Below are positions 37,008-46,162 of a stretch of 64,000 nucleotides of DNA, in pieces. The DNA is taken from NCBI RefSeq assembly GCF_000505665.1, contig NC_023033.1, forward strand, positions 1,054,001 through 1,118,000, given 5' to 3'. The DNA is from Thermosynechococcus sp. NK55a. Lineage in GTDB: Bacteria; Cyanobacteriota; Cyanobacteriia; Thermosynechococcales; Thermosynechococcaceae. Both the position numbers and the translations under genes were made by a program. The notes below the pieces were generated by a model. That model was not told the origin of the DNA, made no database searches, and worked only from the letters and a program-made list of their open reading frames with translations. Position 1 is the stretch's first letter. Each line of letters starts with the position of its first letter.

Positions 37008-37787
37008 TCACATCCCCATGATGCAGTAGCCCGAATCCACATAAAGAATTTGGCCAGTGATGCCACTGGCTAGATCACTGGCCAGAAAAGCGGCTGTGTT
37101 GCCCACTTCTGTTTGGGTTACCGTGCGCCGCAGGGGAGCCGTGGCTTCCACATGGTGAATCATGTCCAGAATGCCCCCTACAGCTGAGGAGGCTAAGGTG
37201 CGAATTGGTCCCGCAGAGATACCATTGACGCGGATATTCAGAGGCCCTAGTTCCGCTGCCAGGTAGCGCACGTTCATTTCTAGGGCTGCCTTAGCAATGC
37301 CCATGACGTTGTAGTTTGGCACAACCCGCACCCCCCCCAAATAGGTGAGGGTAATGATTGAACCCCCATGGGTCATCAGCGGTTTGGCGGCACGGCTGAG
37401 GGAGATGAGGGAGTAGGCACTAATGTCGAGGGCAAGATGAAAGCCTTCAAGGGAGACTGCTGAAAAGTCACCACTGAGATCTTCTTTTTGGGCAAAGGCC
37501 AAACAGTGAATCAAGATATCTAAGCCACCCCATGTGGATTGAATCGCCGCAAAGACGTCGTCAATTTGTTGAGGTTGCTGCACATCTAGCGGCAGGAGCA
37601 GCTTGGGAACAAGGGGGGCTGTCAGTTCCTCGACCTTTTGCTTGAGCTTTCCCCGCTCGTCGGGCAGGTACGTCACTGCCAGCTCAGCACCCGCTGCATG
37701 GAGCTGTTGGGCAATCCCCCAAGCAATCGAGCGATTATTGGCAATCCCTGTCACAAGGGCACGTTTTCCCGATAGGTCTAGGAGCAT
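37008..37787 (-). CDS. fabI: Enoyl-[acyl-carrier-protein] reductase [NADH]
   Basis: A 259-aa short-chain dehydrogenase-type enzyme for the last step of each fatty acid elongation cycle. The cofactor site GIANNRSIAWGIA replaces the classic GxxxGxG, as in FabI. The catalytic Tyr-x6-Lys is in NYNVMGIAKAALE. NGISAGPIRTLASSAV precedes the substrate loop. Start ATG. The next gene downstream on the strand is vipp1 (47-bp gap); both serve membrane formation. Confidence 0.93.
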   Translation of the reverse strand: MLLDLSGKRALVTGIANNRSIAWGIAQQLHAAGAELAVTYLPDERGKLKQKVEELTAPLVPKLLLPLDVQQPQQIDDVFAAIQSTWGGLDILIHCLAFAQKEDLSGDFSAVSLEGFHLALDISAYSLISLSRAAKPLMTHGGSIITLTYLGGVRVVPNYNVMGIAKAALEMNVRYLAAELGPLNIRVNGISAGPIRTLASSAVGGILDMIHHVEATAPLRRTVTQTEVGNTAAFLASDLASGITGQILYVDSGYCIMGM

Positions 37788-37850
37788 AGGTACAGCCAGT
37801 GTGAATAACTTAGATTTAACCCTCTGATCCTACCAGAGGGACTGCTGCCT

Positions 37851-38924
37851 TTATCGCCAGCGCAGGACTTGGGTTTTCAGGGGGTTGACAAATTCCCGTT
37901 CCTCTTGGGTGGCCTTTTCATACTCCCGTTTAAGCTGGTAGTACCACTTGGCTTGGTAATCTGCTTCTTTAATGAGCGTCAAGGGTGGCTTGTACTTCAG
38001 GCCTTCGCTTTGCTTGGCTACAATGCGCAAATCTTGGTTGAGAAATTCCCGCGCTAGGGGAGCCAGTAGGGGTTTCAGGGGAGCAAGCCAAGGAAATGTC
38101 CAGTAGTAGGTGGCGGTGAGTTCAGTTTCCTGATCGTTAATGGGGGTGAGGGTAATCAGAAAACAAAAGGTGTGGCGATCGCTATAGTTAGTTTCAATGC
38201 GAATGCCCGGCAGCCGATAGATAATTTCCACCTCAGGGTGGCCACCCAAAATATGGTGTGCCCAAGACTTGCGCAACAGGGGATGACGGCGCATTGTAAA
38301 GCCATAGGGCGACGGATCAAAGGTTTTCGCCTTCTCAAAGAGCTTGCCGCGCTTGCGCCACCACCAGGCCCCATGGACAAAGGGCGCATGGGAGGGATCC
38401 ATAAAGTTAATAAACACCTGATCTAGATGTCCCGGAAAGATGAATTTTTGTACCGCTTGGGGTTGGGTCTCGGCACTAAATCCGGGAACAAGGGGCACCT
38501 CTAGGGTGGGCTCGCTGACATTGCGCTCATTGGCCGGGAAAAAAATCCAGAGATTGCCCTGCACCTCGCGCACCGGATAGCTCAACACCCCAAAGTTTTT
38601 GAGATCCACATCGCTATCACTCGTCAGGGAGGGAATCAGCGTACAGTGGCCGTGGGCATTAAAGCGCCAGCCGTGGTAGGGGCACTCCACCTCTTCGCCA
38701 TCAAAGCGACCATAGTGCAGGGGAATGCCACGGTGAGGGCAGAGATTACGCAGGGCAAAGGGCTTGCCTGAAGTGGTACGACAAAATAGGATGGGTTCTC
38801 CTAAAAGCACCTTGGCTTGACACCGACCCGGTTTAAGGTCAGCGGCTGGCAGGCCATAGTACCAGATATTGCGCAAAAAGCTACTGCCCTCATGAAGGGA
38901 GAATGAAGTGCTGCTGGGTGTCAT
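37851..38924 (-). CDS. Rieske non-heme iron oxygenase
   Basis: A 357-aa oxygenase. The N-terminal Rieske 2Fe-2S domain has CPHRG (about 62) and CPYHGWRFN (about 81), each with Cys and His ligands. In the catalytic half, NFMDPSHAPFVHGAWWW holds the bridging Asp and two His of the mononuclear iron site. It resembles pheophorbide a oxygenase and vanillate demethylase-like proteins; the lack of C-terminal membrane anchors makes a plastid-type PAO unlikely. Substrate unknown. Same strand as ycf48, 39 bp downstream of it. Confidence 0.82.
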   Translation of the reverse strand: MTPSSTSFSLHEGSSFLRNIWYYGLPAADLKPGRCQAKVLLGEPILFCRTTSGKPFALRNLCPHRGIPLHYGRFDGEEVECPYHGWRFNAHGHCTLIPSLTSDSDVDLKNFGVLSYPVREVQGNLWIFFPANERNVSEPTLEVPLVPGFSAETQPQAVQKFIFPGHLDQVFINFMDPSHAPFVHGAWWWRKRGKLFEKAKTFDPSPYGFTMRRHPLLRKSWAHHILGGHPEVEIIYRLPGIRIETNYSDRHTFCFLITLTPINDQETELTATYYWTFPWLAPLKPLLAPLAREFLNQDLRIVAKQSEGLKYKPPLTLIKEADYQAKWYYQLKREYEKATQEEREFVNPLKTQVLRWR

Positions 38925-38963
38925 AACGAGACTCGACCCGATGCTCGGCGGTTATTTTCTAGA

Positions 38964-39971
38964 TTACGCTGGAGCAGCCCTCAAGTCAGTCACATACCGC
39001 AGTAAGATGCCCTTCTGGCCGAGGATGAACCCTTGATCGGGACCAAAGAAGAGAATTTTATAAAAGTTGGAGGGGACTTGCTTCACGTCCACATCCTGCT
39101 GCCAGGTTTGGCCACCATCTTGGCTACACAGCAGCACGCCGGCACCCCCTGCTAGCCATACTTCGTTGGGTGTGCGATAGGCCAGATCAAGGAAGCCAAC
39201 ACTATTGCGACGCAGAGGACTCAGCAGTTCTCCCCAATTCTCAGAATTCTCTGGATCAGAGAAGGCGATTTTACCCCCATTGACAATCATCCAGAGCCGA
39301 CCATCAGGGGTAAAGCCCATATTGTGGAGGCGGCGTGAGGTGGTGCGATTATGGGGTTCCCAAGCGGTTTGGCCCGGTTCCCAAGTAGAGTAAAAGCTCC
39401 CCCGCGAGGAAACAGCCACATACTCTCCAGAGGGCGAACGGTTGAGGTTGCGCATGACACCAATGGCTTCTTGGACTAATGCTTGCCAGTTTTTGCCACT
39501 ATCTTTGGTGCGGTAAATTGCCCCCACGTTGGTCATCATTTCCGCAGAGCCATTGCCGAGGGCTTTGATCAGGCGGGGCGAGCCGGGGAGTTTGGGATTG
39601 AGGGGAATTTGGCTCCAAGACTGGCCGCCATCGGTTGTGTGCAGCATAATTGGCGGCTCACCGACAATCCAGCCCTCGTTCCCCTGGAAGCTAACGCTGT
39701 TGAAGCGATAGTCGGGGTTATCTAAAACCAGCGTGCGCGGTTCCCAGGTTTGACCACCGTCGCGAGTTTCCATTAGCGTGGCATTGGTACCGACTAACCA
39801 ACCGTGATTACGGTCAATAAAGCTCATGTCAAGAATCGTTGAGGTTGTTGGCAGTTGGATGGCTTCCCAAGGGTTGTAGTCCAAAGCAGGGATAGCAAGG
39901 GCAGGGGTGCTCAGGCTCACCCAGAGGAGAACGGTCACTAGTAGCCAATGCAGGAACTTGATTCCTTTCAT
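38964..39971 (-). CDS. ycf48: Photosystem II assembly factor Ycf48 (HCF136)
   Basis: A 335-aa lumenal protein that binds newly made D1 and helps form the PSII reaction centre. MKGIKFLHWLLVTVLLWVSL with an ALA cleavage site forms the signal peptide, so ATG 39971 is preferred over the start at 40007, which would overlap rubA. The mature part is a seven-bladed propeller with Asp-box repeats (TRDGGQTWEPR, TTDGGQSWSQ, TKDSGKNWQ, SQDGGQTWQQ). No lipobox Cys is seen. It sits behind rubA; psbEFLJ, which often follow in other cyanobacteria, do not. Confidence 0.92.
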   Translation of the reverse strand: MKGIKFLHWLLVTVLLWVSLSTPALAIPALDYNPWEAIQLPTTSTILDMSFIDRNHGWLVGTNATLMETRDGGQTWEPRTLVLDNPDYRFNSVSFQGNEGWIVGEPPIMLHTTDGGQSWSQIPLNPKLPGSPRLIKALGNGSAEMMTNVGAIYRTKDSGKNWQALVQEAIGVMRNLNRSPSGEYVAVSSRGSFYSTWEPGQTAWEPHNRTTSRRLHNMGFTPDGRLWMIVNGGKIAFSDPENSENWGELLSPLRRNSVGFLDLAYRTPNEVWLAGGAGVLLCSQDGGQTWQQDVDVKQVPSNFYKILFFGPDQGFILGQKGILLRYVTDLRAAPA

Positions 39972-39996
39972 TTTTTGCCAGTAAATGTCAATTTGT

Positions 39997-40332
39997 TTAG
40001 CGAACATTATAGAAACTCAGTAGAAAAAGAACAGCAAGGGCAAGACCACCAAAAATGAGGATGTTTTTTTGGCCAGGGGTGAGGCGATTCACACCCAAGC
40101 CGTAGTTCAGATTCTCCTTGAAGCCCGAGGGGGATCCGACAGGTCCAATGTTGCTAAATTGCTTTTTTGGGGCACTGCACACTGGGCACCGCCAGTTTAC
40201 GGGGAGATCAGCAAAGGCTGTGCCGGGCGGAATCGAGCGATTCTCGTCTCCCTTTGCTGGTTCATAGATGTAGCCGCAGGCACGGCACTCAAACCGATCT
40301 AAGGGCGCAACATCAGGGGTTTCGGCGGTCAT
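39997..40332 (-). CDS. rubA: Membrane-anchored rubredoxin RubA
   Basis: A 111-aa protein. The rubredoxin fold (residues 12-60) has the four iron ligands in CRACGYIYEP and WRCPVCSAPKKQF. A hydrophilic linker leads to one C-terminal transmembrane helix (ILIFGGLALAVLFLLSFY). In cyanobacteria and plastids this type is needed for PSII accumulation. The pairing with ycf48 (25-bp gap) supports that role. Confidence 0.93.
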   Translation of the reverse strand: MTAETPDVAPLDRFECRACGYIYEPAKGDENRSIPPGTAFADLPVNWRCPVCSAPKKQFSNIGPVGSPSGFKENLNYGLGVNRLTPGQKNILIFGGLALAVLFLLSFYNVR

Positions 40333-40503
40333 ACCTCAGAAATTTTTAAGATTTGCGACATACATCTTAATACTACGGGATTTAGGGGCGTTTCTTGTGG
40401 GGAGGACAGGGAAGTTTTCAGGGCAATACTGCGCAACTTTTAGACATGTAACGAAAGATCAAAACTTTGCAACATAAATATAAAGAAAAGATTAGGAAAA
40501 GTG

Positions 40504-40672
40504 CCCCTGCCAAAAAGTGATGCCATGATAGGGGTATTCAATTGAGGTCAGCCCATATAGACCTTAACCTTAAATCCCCTTTAATATTCCGTAGAATGCT
40601 GGCTTCCATATAACCAAAGGAGGCTGGCATTTTACTTTTGGGGGTAAAATGAGGGCTTGCGCTTTCCACTGA
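40504..40672 (+). ncRNA. Candidate structured leader or small RNA upstream of sfsA
   Basis: The 346-bp gap between rubA and sfsA holds no long frame but three plus-strand hairpins: CCCCT/AGGGG (40504-40508, 40530-40534), AGGTC/GACCT (40545-40549, 40560-40564) and a 12-bp stem with three G-U pairs (40596-40607, 40619-40630) followed by TTTACTTTT, like a terminator. A seven-codon frame MRACAFH follows at 40649-40672, ending 6 bp before the sfsA GTG. It could be an attenuator or a separate RNA. No known family is recognised. The upstream part (40333-40500) is AT-rich and promoter-like. Confidence 0.4.
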
Positions 40673-40678
40673 TCCTCT

Positions 40679-41404
40679 GTGACTCCTACATTCTGCTGGC
40701 ACTATCCACCGCTCCAAGAAGGAATTCTCTGTCGGCGCTATCGGCGATTTTTTGCTGAGATTGAGTTGACCTCTGGCGATCGCATTACGGCCCACTGTCC
40801 AAATACAGGCCCAATGACGGGGATTTGCCAAGTAGGTGCCCCCGTTCAAGTCTCCTACCATGCGGATCCCAAGCGCAAGCTGGCCTATACGTGGGAAATG
40901 ATTTTTGTTGACGGTACGTGGGTAGGGGTGAATACCAGTCTACCCAATCGGGTCATCGCTTCGGCATTGGCGGCAGGCATCCTACCGGAACTGGCTGGCT
41001 ACGGTACGCAGCAGCGAGAGGTGGTCTATGGTCAGGAGCGCAGCCGCATTGACTTTTACTTAACGGATCATCCTCAACAGCCCTCCGCCTATGTTGAGGT
41101 GAAAAATACCACTTGGGCGCAGGGGGGCTTAGCGCTGTTCCCTGATACGGTAACCACCCGAGGTCAAAAGCACTTGCGGGAACTGCAGTGGCTGCGGCAA
41201 ACCCAGCCGGAGGCCCGTGTCTGTATGCTTTACTTCATTAATCGCGGCGATTGCGATCGCTTTGCGCCCGGAGACAGTGCCGATCCCATCTATGGACAAC
41301 TCTTGCGCGCTGCCTACAACGAGGGGGTGGAAATTTTGCCCTACCGCTTTGCCATTGAGCCAAGGGGTATTCAGTTCTTGGGAGCTGCCAAGCTGGTGCT
41401 CTAG
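40679..41404 (+). CDS. sfsA: Sugar fermentation stimulation protein homologue SfsA
   Basis: A 241-aa SfsA. An N-terminal OB-like part (YPPLQEGILCRRYRRFFAEI, then TAHCPNTGPMTGIC) precedes a PD-(D/E)xK nuclease-like domain: RIDFYL (Asp), AYVEVKNTTW (E-x-K). The family is widespread; its role is uncertain, with DNA binding reported in E. coli. Start is GTG. The stop interleaves with that of the VOC gene (CTAG, 4-nt overlap). Confidence 0.88.
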   Translation: MTPTFCWHYPPLQEGILCRRYRRFFAEIELTSGDRITAHCPNTGPMTGICQVGAPVQVSYHADPKRKLAYTWEMIFVDGTWVGVNTSLPNRVIASALAAGILPELAGYGTQQREVVYGQERSRIDFYLTDHPQQPSAYVEVKNTTWAQGGLALFPDTVTTRGQKHLRELQWLRQTQPEARVCMLYFINRGDCDRFAPGDSADPIYGQLLRAAYNEGVEILPYRFAIEPRGIQFLGAAKLVL

Positions 41405-41754
41405 GACATTTGGCTAAGTTCAATCAAATTGCCATCGGGATCTGCGACAAAGATTGCGGCTCGTCCTGAGGCACTGCGCTGCCAGGGGATTTGGGCTGCC
41501 ACTAGGCGTTGTTCGAGACTGGCTAAATCAGTTACACCAAGGGCAAAGTGGGGGTTACGTCCCCACCGTTGATCTTGACGGGTATCTACCACCTTCTGCG
41601 CTTGGATTAGATGAATTTGCACGGCACCGATTTGATACCAGCGGCCGGGAAATTCCAGGGGGCGATCGACGGGGGTAAGACCCAGCAACCCTTCATAGAA
41701 GGCAGCAGCTCGCTCTAGATCCGTGACGTTAATGGCAACGTGGAGAAAAACCAT
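41401..41754 (-). CDS. VOC family (glyoxalase-like) protein
   Basis: A 117-aa protein with the paired beta-alpha-beta-beta-beta units of the vicinal oxygen chelate fold: FLHVAINVTDLERAAAFYEGLLGL at the start, HFALGVTDLASLEQRL in the middle and IFVADPDGNLIELSQ at the end. Metal-ligand candidates are His4, the second-half His and the terminal Glu. Substrate unknown. Its ATG shares one base with the cpcS stop (TGATG), so the two are coupled. Confidence 0.78.
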   Translation of the reverse strand: MVFLHVAINVTDLERAAAFYEGLLGLTPVDRPLEFPGRWYQIGAVQIHLIQAQKVVDTRQDQRWGRNPHFALGVTDLASLEQRLVAAQIPWQRSASGRAAIFVADPDGNLIELSQMS

Positions 41755-42290
41755 CAGGAGTTGGCGGGTTGCGTCACCCCTAAGCGAATTTCCGAGCAGA
41801 AGGAAGCCATACTAAAACCACCAAAGCGCTTGAGAATACTGGTGCGCAGACGTAAATTGGGGCTGGCAAACCAGAGGCGCTCTTCGGAATACATGGTTTC
41901 GTATTCGGTAATCAATGTCAGGGCACCATCACTGCCCATACTGAAGCGACCCGCAACGGGTGCTTTTTCGGCATAGCCCATTTCCCGCAGAAGCTTGCCT
42001 TCCATCCGCGACCCCTGATCCAGGATGGGGACCAGTACCGTTGAGCCTTCGTGCTTCTCGCTATCCCATTCCATTGTGCCGTCCCAGCTAACCCGTGCGC
42101 CGCACACTGCCCAAGCAGGATCCATGTCATATTGCTGACACAGGGCAATTACCGCAGGATCATCGACGGACAGTAATTCAATGGTTAACTGAGACTTGCC
42201 TGACTCGGTTTGCTTAAAAGCCAAGTGATGACTCGTACGTTGGGAAAACCAGCGGCCAGCACTTTGGGCAAAAAAATCGCGGATGTCCAT
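41754..42290 (-). CDS. cpcS: Phycobiliprotein lyase CpcS
   Basis: A 178-aa lipocalin-like chromophore lyase of the CpcS/CpeS type that attaches phycocyanobilin to Cys-84-type sites of phycobiliproteins. Family features: [20 protein letters not shown] at the start, [14 protein letters not shown] in the middle, and [15 protein letters not shown] near the end. A structurally solved T. elongatus CpcS looks very similar from memory. ATG 42290 is used; the frame extends four codons to a GTG. It leads a two-gene unit with the VOC gene. Confidence 0.9.
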   Translation of the reverse strand: MDIRDFFAQSAGRWFSQRTSHHLAFKQTESGKSQLTIELLSVDDPAVIALCQQYDMDPAWAVCGARVSWDGTMEWDSEKHEGSTVLVPILDQGSRMEGKLLREMGYAEKAPVAGRFSMGSDGALTLITEYETMYSEERLWFASPNLRLRTSILKRFGGFSMASFCSEIRLGVTQPANS

Positions 42291-42471
42291 ACCTATGCAC
42301 ACTGCTAATGGGGACAGAATCGATATTTTTAGTCTTTTTTAGGGTACACCGTCTCTTCGATTGCTTCCAAACGATCGCCCCGAGGAAAGGGCACTCAAAA
42401 ATCAAAAATGTAACAATATGTAAACGAGTTTAAGATTTAAGATAGAAGTTAGGTCGCCCTCATCAATCCCT

Positions 42472-42795
42472 ATGCTGCACTCAAATTTACCTGAGCCTCA
42501 ACTACTTAAGGTCTTACTGGAGCCGCTACTTGAAGATTTTCAGTACTGGTTCACGCGATCGCGATCGCTCTTGCAGACAGAAGTCATTCCCTTCCTGGAG
42601 GTGGCGGAACAGCAGGCACTCCTTGAACGGGTGGAGACAGCCCTCAACGATGTGATTGCTGCCCAAAGCCTCTTTCGGGCAACGGACGGCCAAGTGGGGG
42701 TTGATACACAGGTATTAATGCAGTGGCATACGCTCTTGATGGAGTGCTGGCAGGTTGCCCACCACTATCGCTTATCCAAATCTTGTGACGCTTAA
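42472..42795 (+). CDS. DUF2605 protein
   Basis: A 107-aa mostly helical, acidic protein. LLEPLLEDFQYWFTRSRSLL and a second helix around LLERVETALNDVIAAQSLF fit the cyanobacteria-specific DUF2605. There is no membrane segment. It is followed 36 bp later by the DUF2973 gene; the two families often sit together, suggesting a shared but unknown role. It diverges from cpcS across 181 bp. Confidence 0.7.
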   Translation: MLHSNLPEPQLLKVLLEPLLEDFQYWFTRSRSLLQTEVIPFLEVAEQQALLERVETALNDVIAAQSLFRATDGQVGVDTQVLMQWHTLLMECWQVAHHYRLSKSCDA

Positions 42796-42831
42796 ACCAT
42801 TCTCAGCGCTTGGCTCGGAGGTGCTTTCTTC

Positions 42832-43113
42832 ATGTTGCAGTTGATCTACATTGTTGTCTTTACGGTCTTGGCACTACTGGCCATGGCGAATTTGATTCGC
42901 AGTTTGTTGACTCTCGGCATTGAGTCACAACGGCAATTTTCACCGCAACGGGTGACCCATCCAGAACTTTTAGATAGCGATGGCCGTGTGATTGATGAAC
43001 CCCTATTGGTGATGCGCTCTTTGAGCGTCGAGGATGCCCGTGCCCAACTGGATGCGATCTATCGCGAATCCCCCAGCTACGGTGACGACTCCCGTGGAGA
43101 AACCCAAGCCTAG
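42832..43113 (+). CDS. DUF2973 membrane-anchored protein
   Basis: A 93-aa protein with one N-terminal transmembrane helix (LIYIVVFTVLALLAMANLI) and a soluble tail. HPELLDSDGRVIDEPLLVMR and SVEDARAQLDAIY are typical of DUF2973. A GGAGG ribosome binding site lies about 10 nt before the ATG. Likely cotranscribed with DUF2605. Confidence 0.72.
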   Translation: MLQLIYIVVFTVLALLAMANLIRSLLTLGIESQRQFSPQRVTHPELLDSDGRVIDEPLLVMRSLSVEDARAQLDAIYRESPSYGDDSRGETQA

Positions 43114-43293
43114 ATTTTTAGGCACCTATGGGCAGTTCCCCAGCCGCTGGCTTCCGGGGGATGCAACGGCGGCGGCTAGCTGTGGCTCTTTTGGCCACTG
43201 GATGGGGGGCAAGATCCCCGATCGCCAGCACCCCTAGCAGGTATCCCAAGCAACATTGGCAACTGTGCACTGGCGATTGCGCCAAAGTGAGAG

Positions 43294-45579
43294 CTAGATC
43301 AAGCTATCGTTTTGCGGAGCATTTGCCTTTAGGGAACCATTGGCCTGCCAGCGGACTTCCCCCACTTCGCCAACGACAAAATAGGGAATTTTTTTCTGCT
43401 TTAAGTAGCTGGCGATCGCCGGATCAAGGCTATTCCAACTAAGAATGACACTGCGCGGCTTGACAATCTCAAAGAGGCGTGGCGTTAATTTTCGCCCCCA
43501 CCACCAGAGAACCTGCGGCGGTTCCACGGGCGTGACGGCCAGCCAATCCGTTTGCGCGGCATCCCGACTCGGATCAGTGACAAAGAGCCACTGAGTGTTG
43601 CCCATCTCCAAGGTCAAGATGGCTGGATCCGCCCGCAGGACAGTAATTTTCACCTGACCCAGTTGAACAGGTTGCCGCAGGGGGAGGGGTTGATAGGAGA
43701 CCTTGAGGGTAGTCAACATTTCCCGGTACGCAGGATCACTTTTGGCCGTTGGCACATCCGTAAATTGGCGAATGGGGGTAATCCCATGAATGTCACGCCA
43801 GCCCTGCTGTTGACGGTACTGGCGATCGCTGGCCACCGCCCAATCAATGCGGTTAATGCCCTCTTGAGCCAGAAAGGCCGCCAGCCCTTGGGCATCGCCA
43901 CTGTTGATCACCACGGTACCTGCCGGTTGCTGAATCACCAGGGTGGGAACCCGCGTATTGGCCAGAACAGTGGCCTGGAACAGGGTGGTTTGGCGGAAAA
44001 TAAACGGCACAAGGACAAGGGTGACGCCCAGTGTAAACAGCAACAGCCAGCGCCGCCGCCAGGGGGGACTCAACCACACCAGTAGCATCAGACCATAGAG
44101 GACAATGACCTGTAGCCAACCCAAGCTGCCAAGGGCAATCACGGCTCCTGGCCAGTGGCCGATGGTTTCAATTAGCCACAGTAGCAAGGCCGTGGGGTAG
44201 TAGAGCAGCCCGGCTAGGGCAGAGCCGAGGGGGGGAAGGATGAAACCGACCGTTGCACTGATAAAACCGCCAACGGTCAACAAAATCAGGAAAGGATTGG
44301 CAATCACATTGGCGGGCAGACCATAAACAGGGAAAATGCCAAAGATAGCGAGGGACAGAGGAAGTACCCAGAGGGTGGCCGCTAAGGGTGTAGCAAGGGA
44401 GTTGCGCAAGGGTGTCGGCAGCCAATGGAGGCGATCGCTGATGGGTTGGGCGCTGACAATTAAGCCCAAAGTGGCGAGGAAGCTCAATTGAAAGCCAATG
44501 TCCTCAATCCAAAGGGGGTTGTAGATCAGCATGGCGGTGGCGATCGCCAGCAAAATGACAAGGGGTTGCCCCTTTTGACCATTCACTAAAGCCACTAACC
44601 CCGCCAAGCCCATTAGCACAGCGCGCATTGCGGAGGGGGCAAACCCACTTAAACAGACAAAGATCACCAAAACCCCAGCCCCCAAGCCATAGCGCCACTG
44701 CTGTGGCAAGAAACGCGCCACCGCCAAGACCACCGCTAGCAAAATGGCCGTATGAAACCCAGAGGCCGCTAGGGCATGGGAAAGCCCCACTCGCTGAAAG
44801 CTGTCGCGCACCTCAAAGGGAATTGCCACCGCACGGTTCCCCAGCACCATTGCCGAGACCACCGCCCCATAGCGATCGCCCAATCCTTGGGCATGGACTT
44901 GGACAATTCGCTGCCGCAGTGCCCATAACCCCCAGGGTGATCCCTGATCCAAAATCGTGACCTTACGGGCCGCTAAGCCCGCAAAGGTGTGCTGCAACTG
45001 AAGCTGCCGCCGAAAGTTAAAGGCACGAAAAAACTGACTACCCCCACTGCGGGGAAGATAGAGCCGTCCCGCAAGCCGAATCCGTTGGCTGGGATGCAGC
45101 ATTGCCCCTTGCTGTGCTGGAACAGTGACGTACAGACGGCCGCTTGCCCGCCCTTGGAGCACACCACTTTTAGCAGCTTCCCCACTCAGATTTTCATAGC
45201 GCTCCACCCCTAGAAAAAAGCGTAGTCGCCCAGCGCGATTGGGCAAGGGTGTGGTTTCAACACGACCCTCGACAAGCACCGTTGGCGCTAGATTCAGTGC
45301 CTCAAGACGCGGCACCAAACTGCTGATGTCATTCACCCCGGGCTGGGGGGTGCGCAGCCATACATAGAGCGTTGCCAAGAGGGCAACCACGGTAGCGATC
45401 GCAAAACTTTGACTCGCAGGCAGTCGCAGCCAAACCTTACCCCCCCAACGGCGCCCCCCGTAGAGCATCCCCCCTAGGGCCAAGATCCCCAGCCACCCCC
45501 CCTGAAAGAGACTGAAAAGACACCCCGTAATAAAGGCGATCGCCCAGAGAATCCCATCCGCCTTGGTAATGTTGAACAT
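43294..45579 (-). CDS. comEC: ComEC/Rec2 family DNA uptake channel
   Basis: A 761-aa membrane protein for transport of single-stranded DNA in natural transformation. N-terminal helices and an OB-like DUF4131 domain (about 60-220) are followed by the Competence domain with about eight helices (LSHALAASGFHTAILL, SGFAPSAMRAVLMG) and a C-terminal metallo-beta-lactamase-like domain (about 540-750). The metal motif HxHxDH is absent: AVASDRQYRQQQGW stands where it is expected. Thermosynechococcus strains are naturally transformable, which fits a functional channel. Confidence 0.87.
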   Translation of the reverse strand: MFNITKADGILWAIAFITGCLFSLFQGGWLGILALGGMLYGGRRWGGKVWLRLPASQSFAIATVVALLATLYVWLRTPQPGVNDISSLVPRLEALNLAPTVLVEGRVETTPLPNRAGRLRFFLGVERYENLSGEAAKSGVLQGRASGRLYVTVPAQQGAMLHPSQRIRLAGRLYLPRSGGSQFFRAFNFRRQLQLQHTFAGLAARKVTILDQGSPWGLWALRQRIVQVHAQGLGDRYGAVVSAMVLGNRAVAIPFEVRDSFQRVGLSHALAASGFHTAILLAVVLAVARFLPQQWRYGLGAGVLVIFVCLSGFAPSAMRAVLMGLAGLVALVNGQKGQPLVILLAIATAMLIYNPLWIEDIGFQLSFLATLGLIVSAQPISDRLHWLPTPLRNSLATPLAATLWVLPLSLAIFGIFPVYGLPANVIANPFLILLTVGGFISATVGFILPPLGSALAGLLYYPTALLLWLIETIGHWPGAVIALGSLGWLQVIVLYGLMLLVWLSPPWRRRWLLLFTLGVTLVLVPFIFRQTTLFQATVLANTRVPTLVIQQPAGTVVINSGDAQGLAAFLAQEGINRIDWAVASDRQYRQQQGWRDIHGITPIRQFTDVPTAKSDPAYREMLTTLKVSYQPLPLRQPVQLGQVKITVLRADPAILTLEMGNTQWLFVTDPSRDAAQTDWLAVTPVEPPQVLWWWGRKLTPRLFEIVKPRSVILSWNSLDPAIASYLKQKKIPYFVVGEVGEVRWQANGSLKANAPQNDSLI

Positions 45580-45694
45580 AGCCTTGTCGGGGTTGGCGTC
45601 CAGTGGAAGTACTTAGGAGAAACTCTAAGACGGCACCCTACTTTAAGAAACTTTAGGGACGGAGTTTTAGAGCCAATTCAGACTTTAGCCTATG

Positions 45695-45979
45695 TCATGC
45701 CGACCCTAAGGGGCACCCGCATCTTTTTTCGGCGTCAATGGTCACCTCTTCAGGACGGCAGCGCACCACACTAACCTCAAGCCCCTCTGCTCCCTCAGCC
45801 TTCAAGTCCTCAATGTAGCCATCCTTCTCTTTTTCGGCCTCCATGGATGTCAGAAAAGGGCCAAAGTAGTACGTGCAGGGGGGGGTCTTCGTCTCTATCT
45901 TGACCCACCATGCCAGACCCATTCCATTGAGGAGATCGGCGAGCCAGCTTGTAAAACCTGTATTATTATCGCTAAGCAT
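45695..45979 (-). CDS. DUF1816 protein
   Basis: A 94-aa protein from ATG 45979 (the frame is open 14 codons upstream). AWWVKIETKTPPCTYYFGPF is the signature of DUF1816, a cyanobacterial family. A segment rich in Glu/Lys (SMEAEKEKDGYIEDLKAEG) follows, and the C-terminus has CGCP. No membrane helix. Some DUF1816 proteins are encoded near phycobilisome or stress genes; no such link is visible here. Confidence 0.72.
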   Translation of the reverse strand: MLSDNNTGFTSWLADLLNGMGLAWWVKIETKTPPCTYYFGPFLTSMEAEKEKDGYIEDLKAEGAEGLEVSVVRCRPEEVTIDAEKRCGCPLGSA

Positions 45980-46162
45980 TGACAGTATTCCTCCAAGACT
46001 TGCCAAATTGCCCCAACCCATCTATATATCTCTGGGTTTGCTCTCTATTTGTGTATAACTGATCCCCCCCTAAATGTGTATGGCGAAAATTCCAAACCAT
46101 CAATTGTCACATTTATTTACATCAAAACTCCCCAGGAGGACAAGATCGCCAAGATCACCGAT

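Noticed and set aside
42405..42440. NtcA site upstream of DUF2605 (TGTAACAATATGTAAAC)
   Set aside because: Only a partial match to GTA-N8-TAC and no well-placed -10 box.
43093..43293. Two overlapping plus-strand frames after DUF2973, one with a signal-peptide-like start (MQRRRLAVALLATGWG)
   Set aside because: Neither frame matches a known family, both are short, and the longer one reads antisense through the end of comEC. No single-base change gives a convincing protein.
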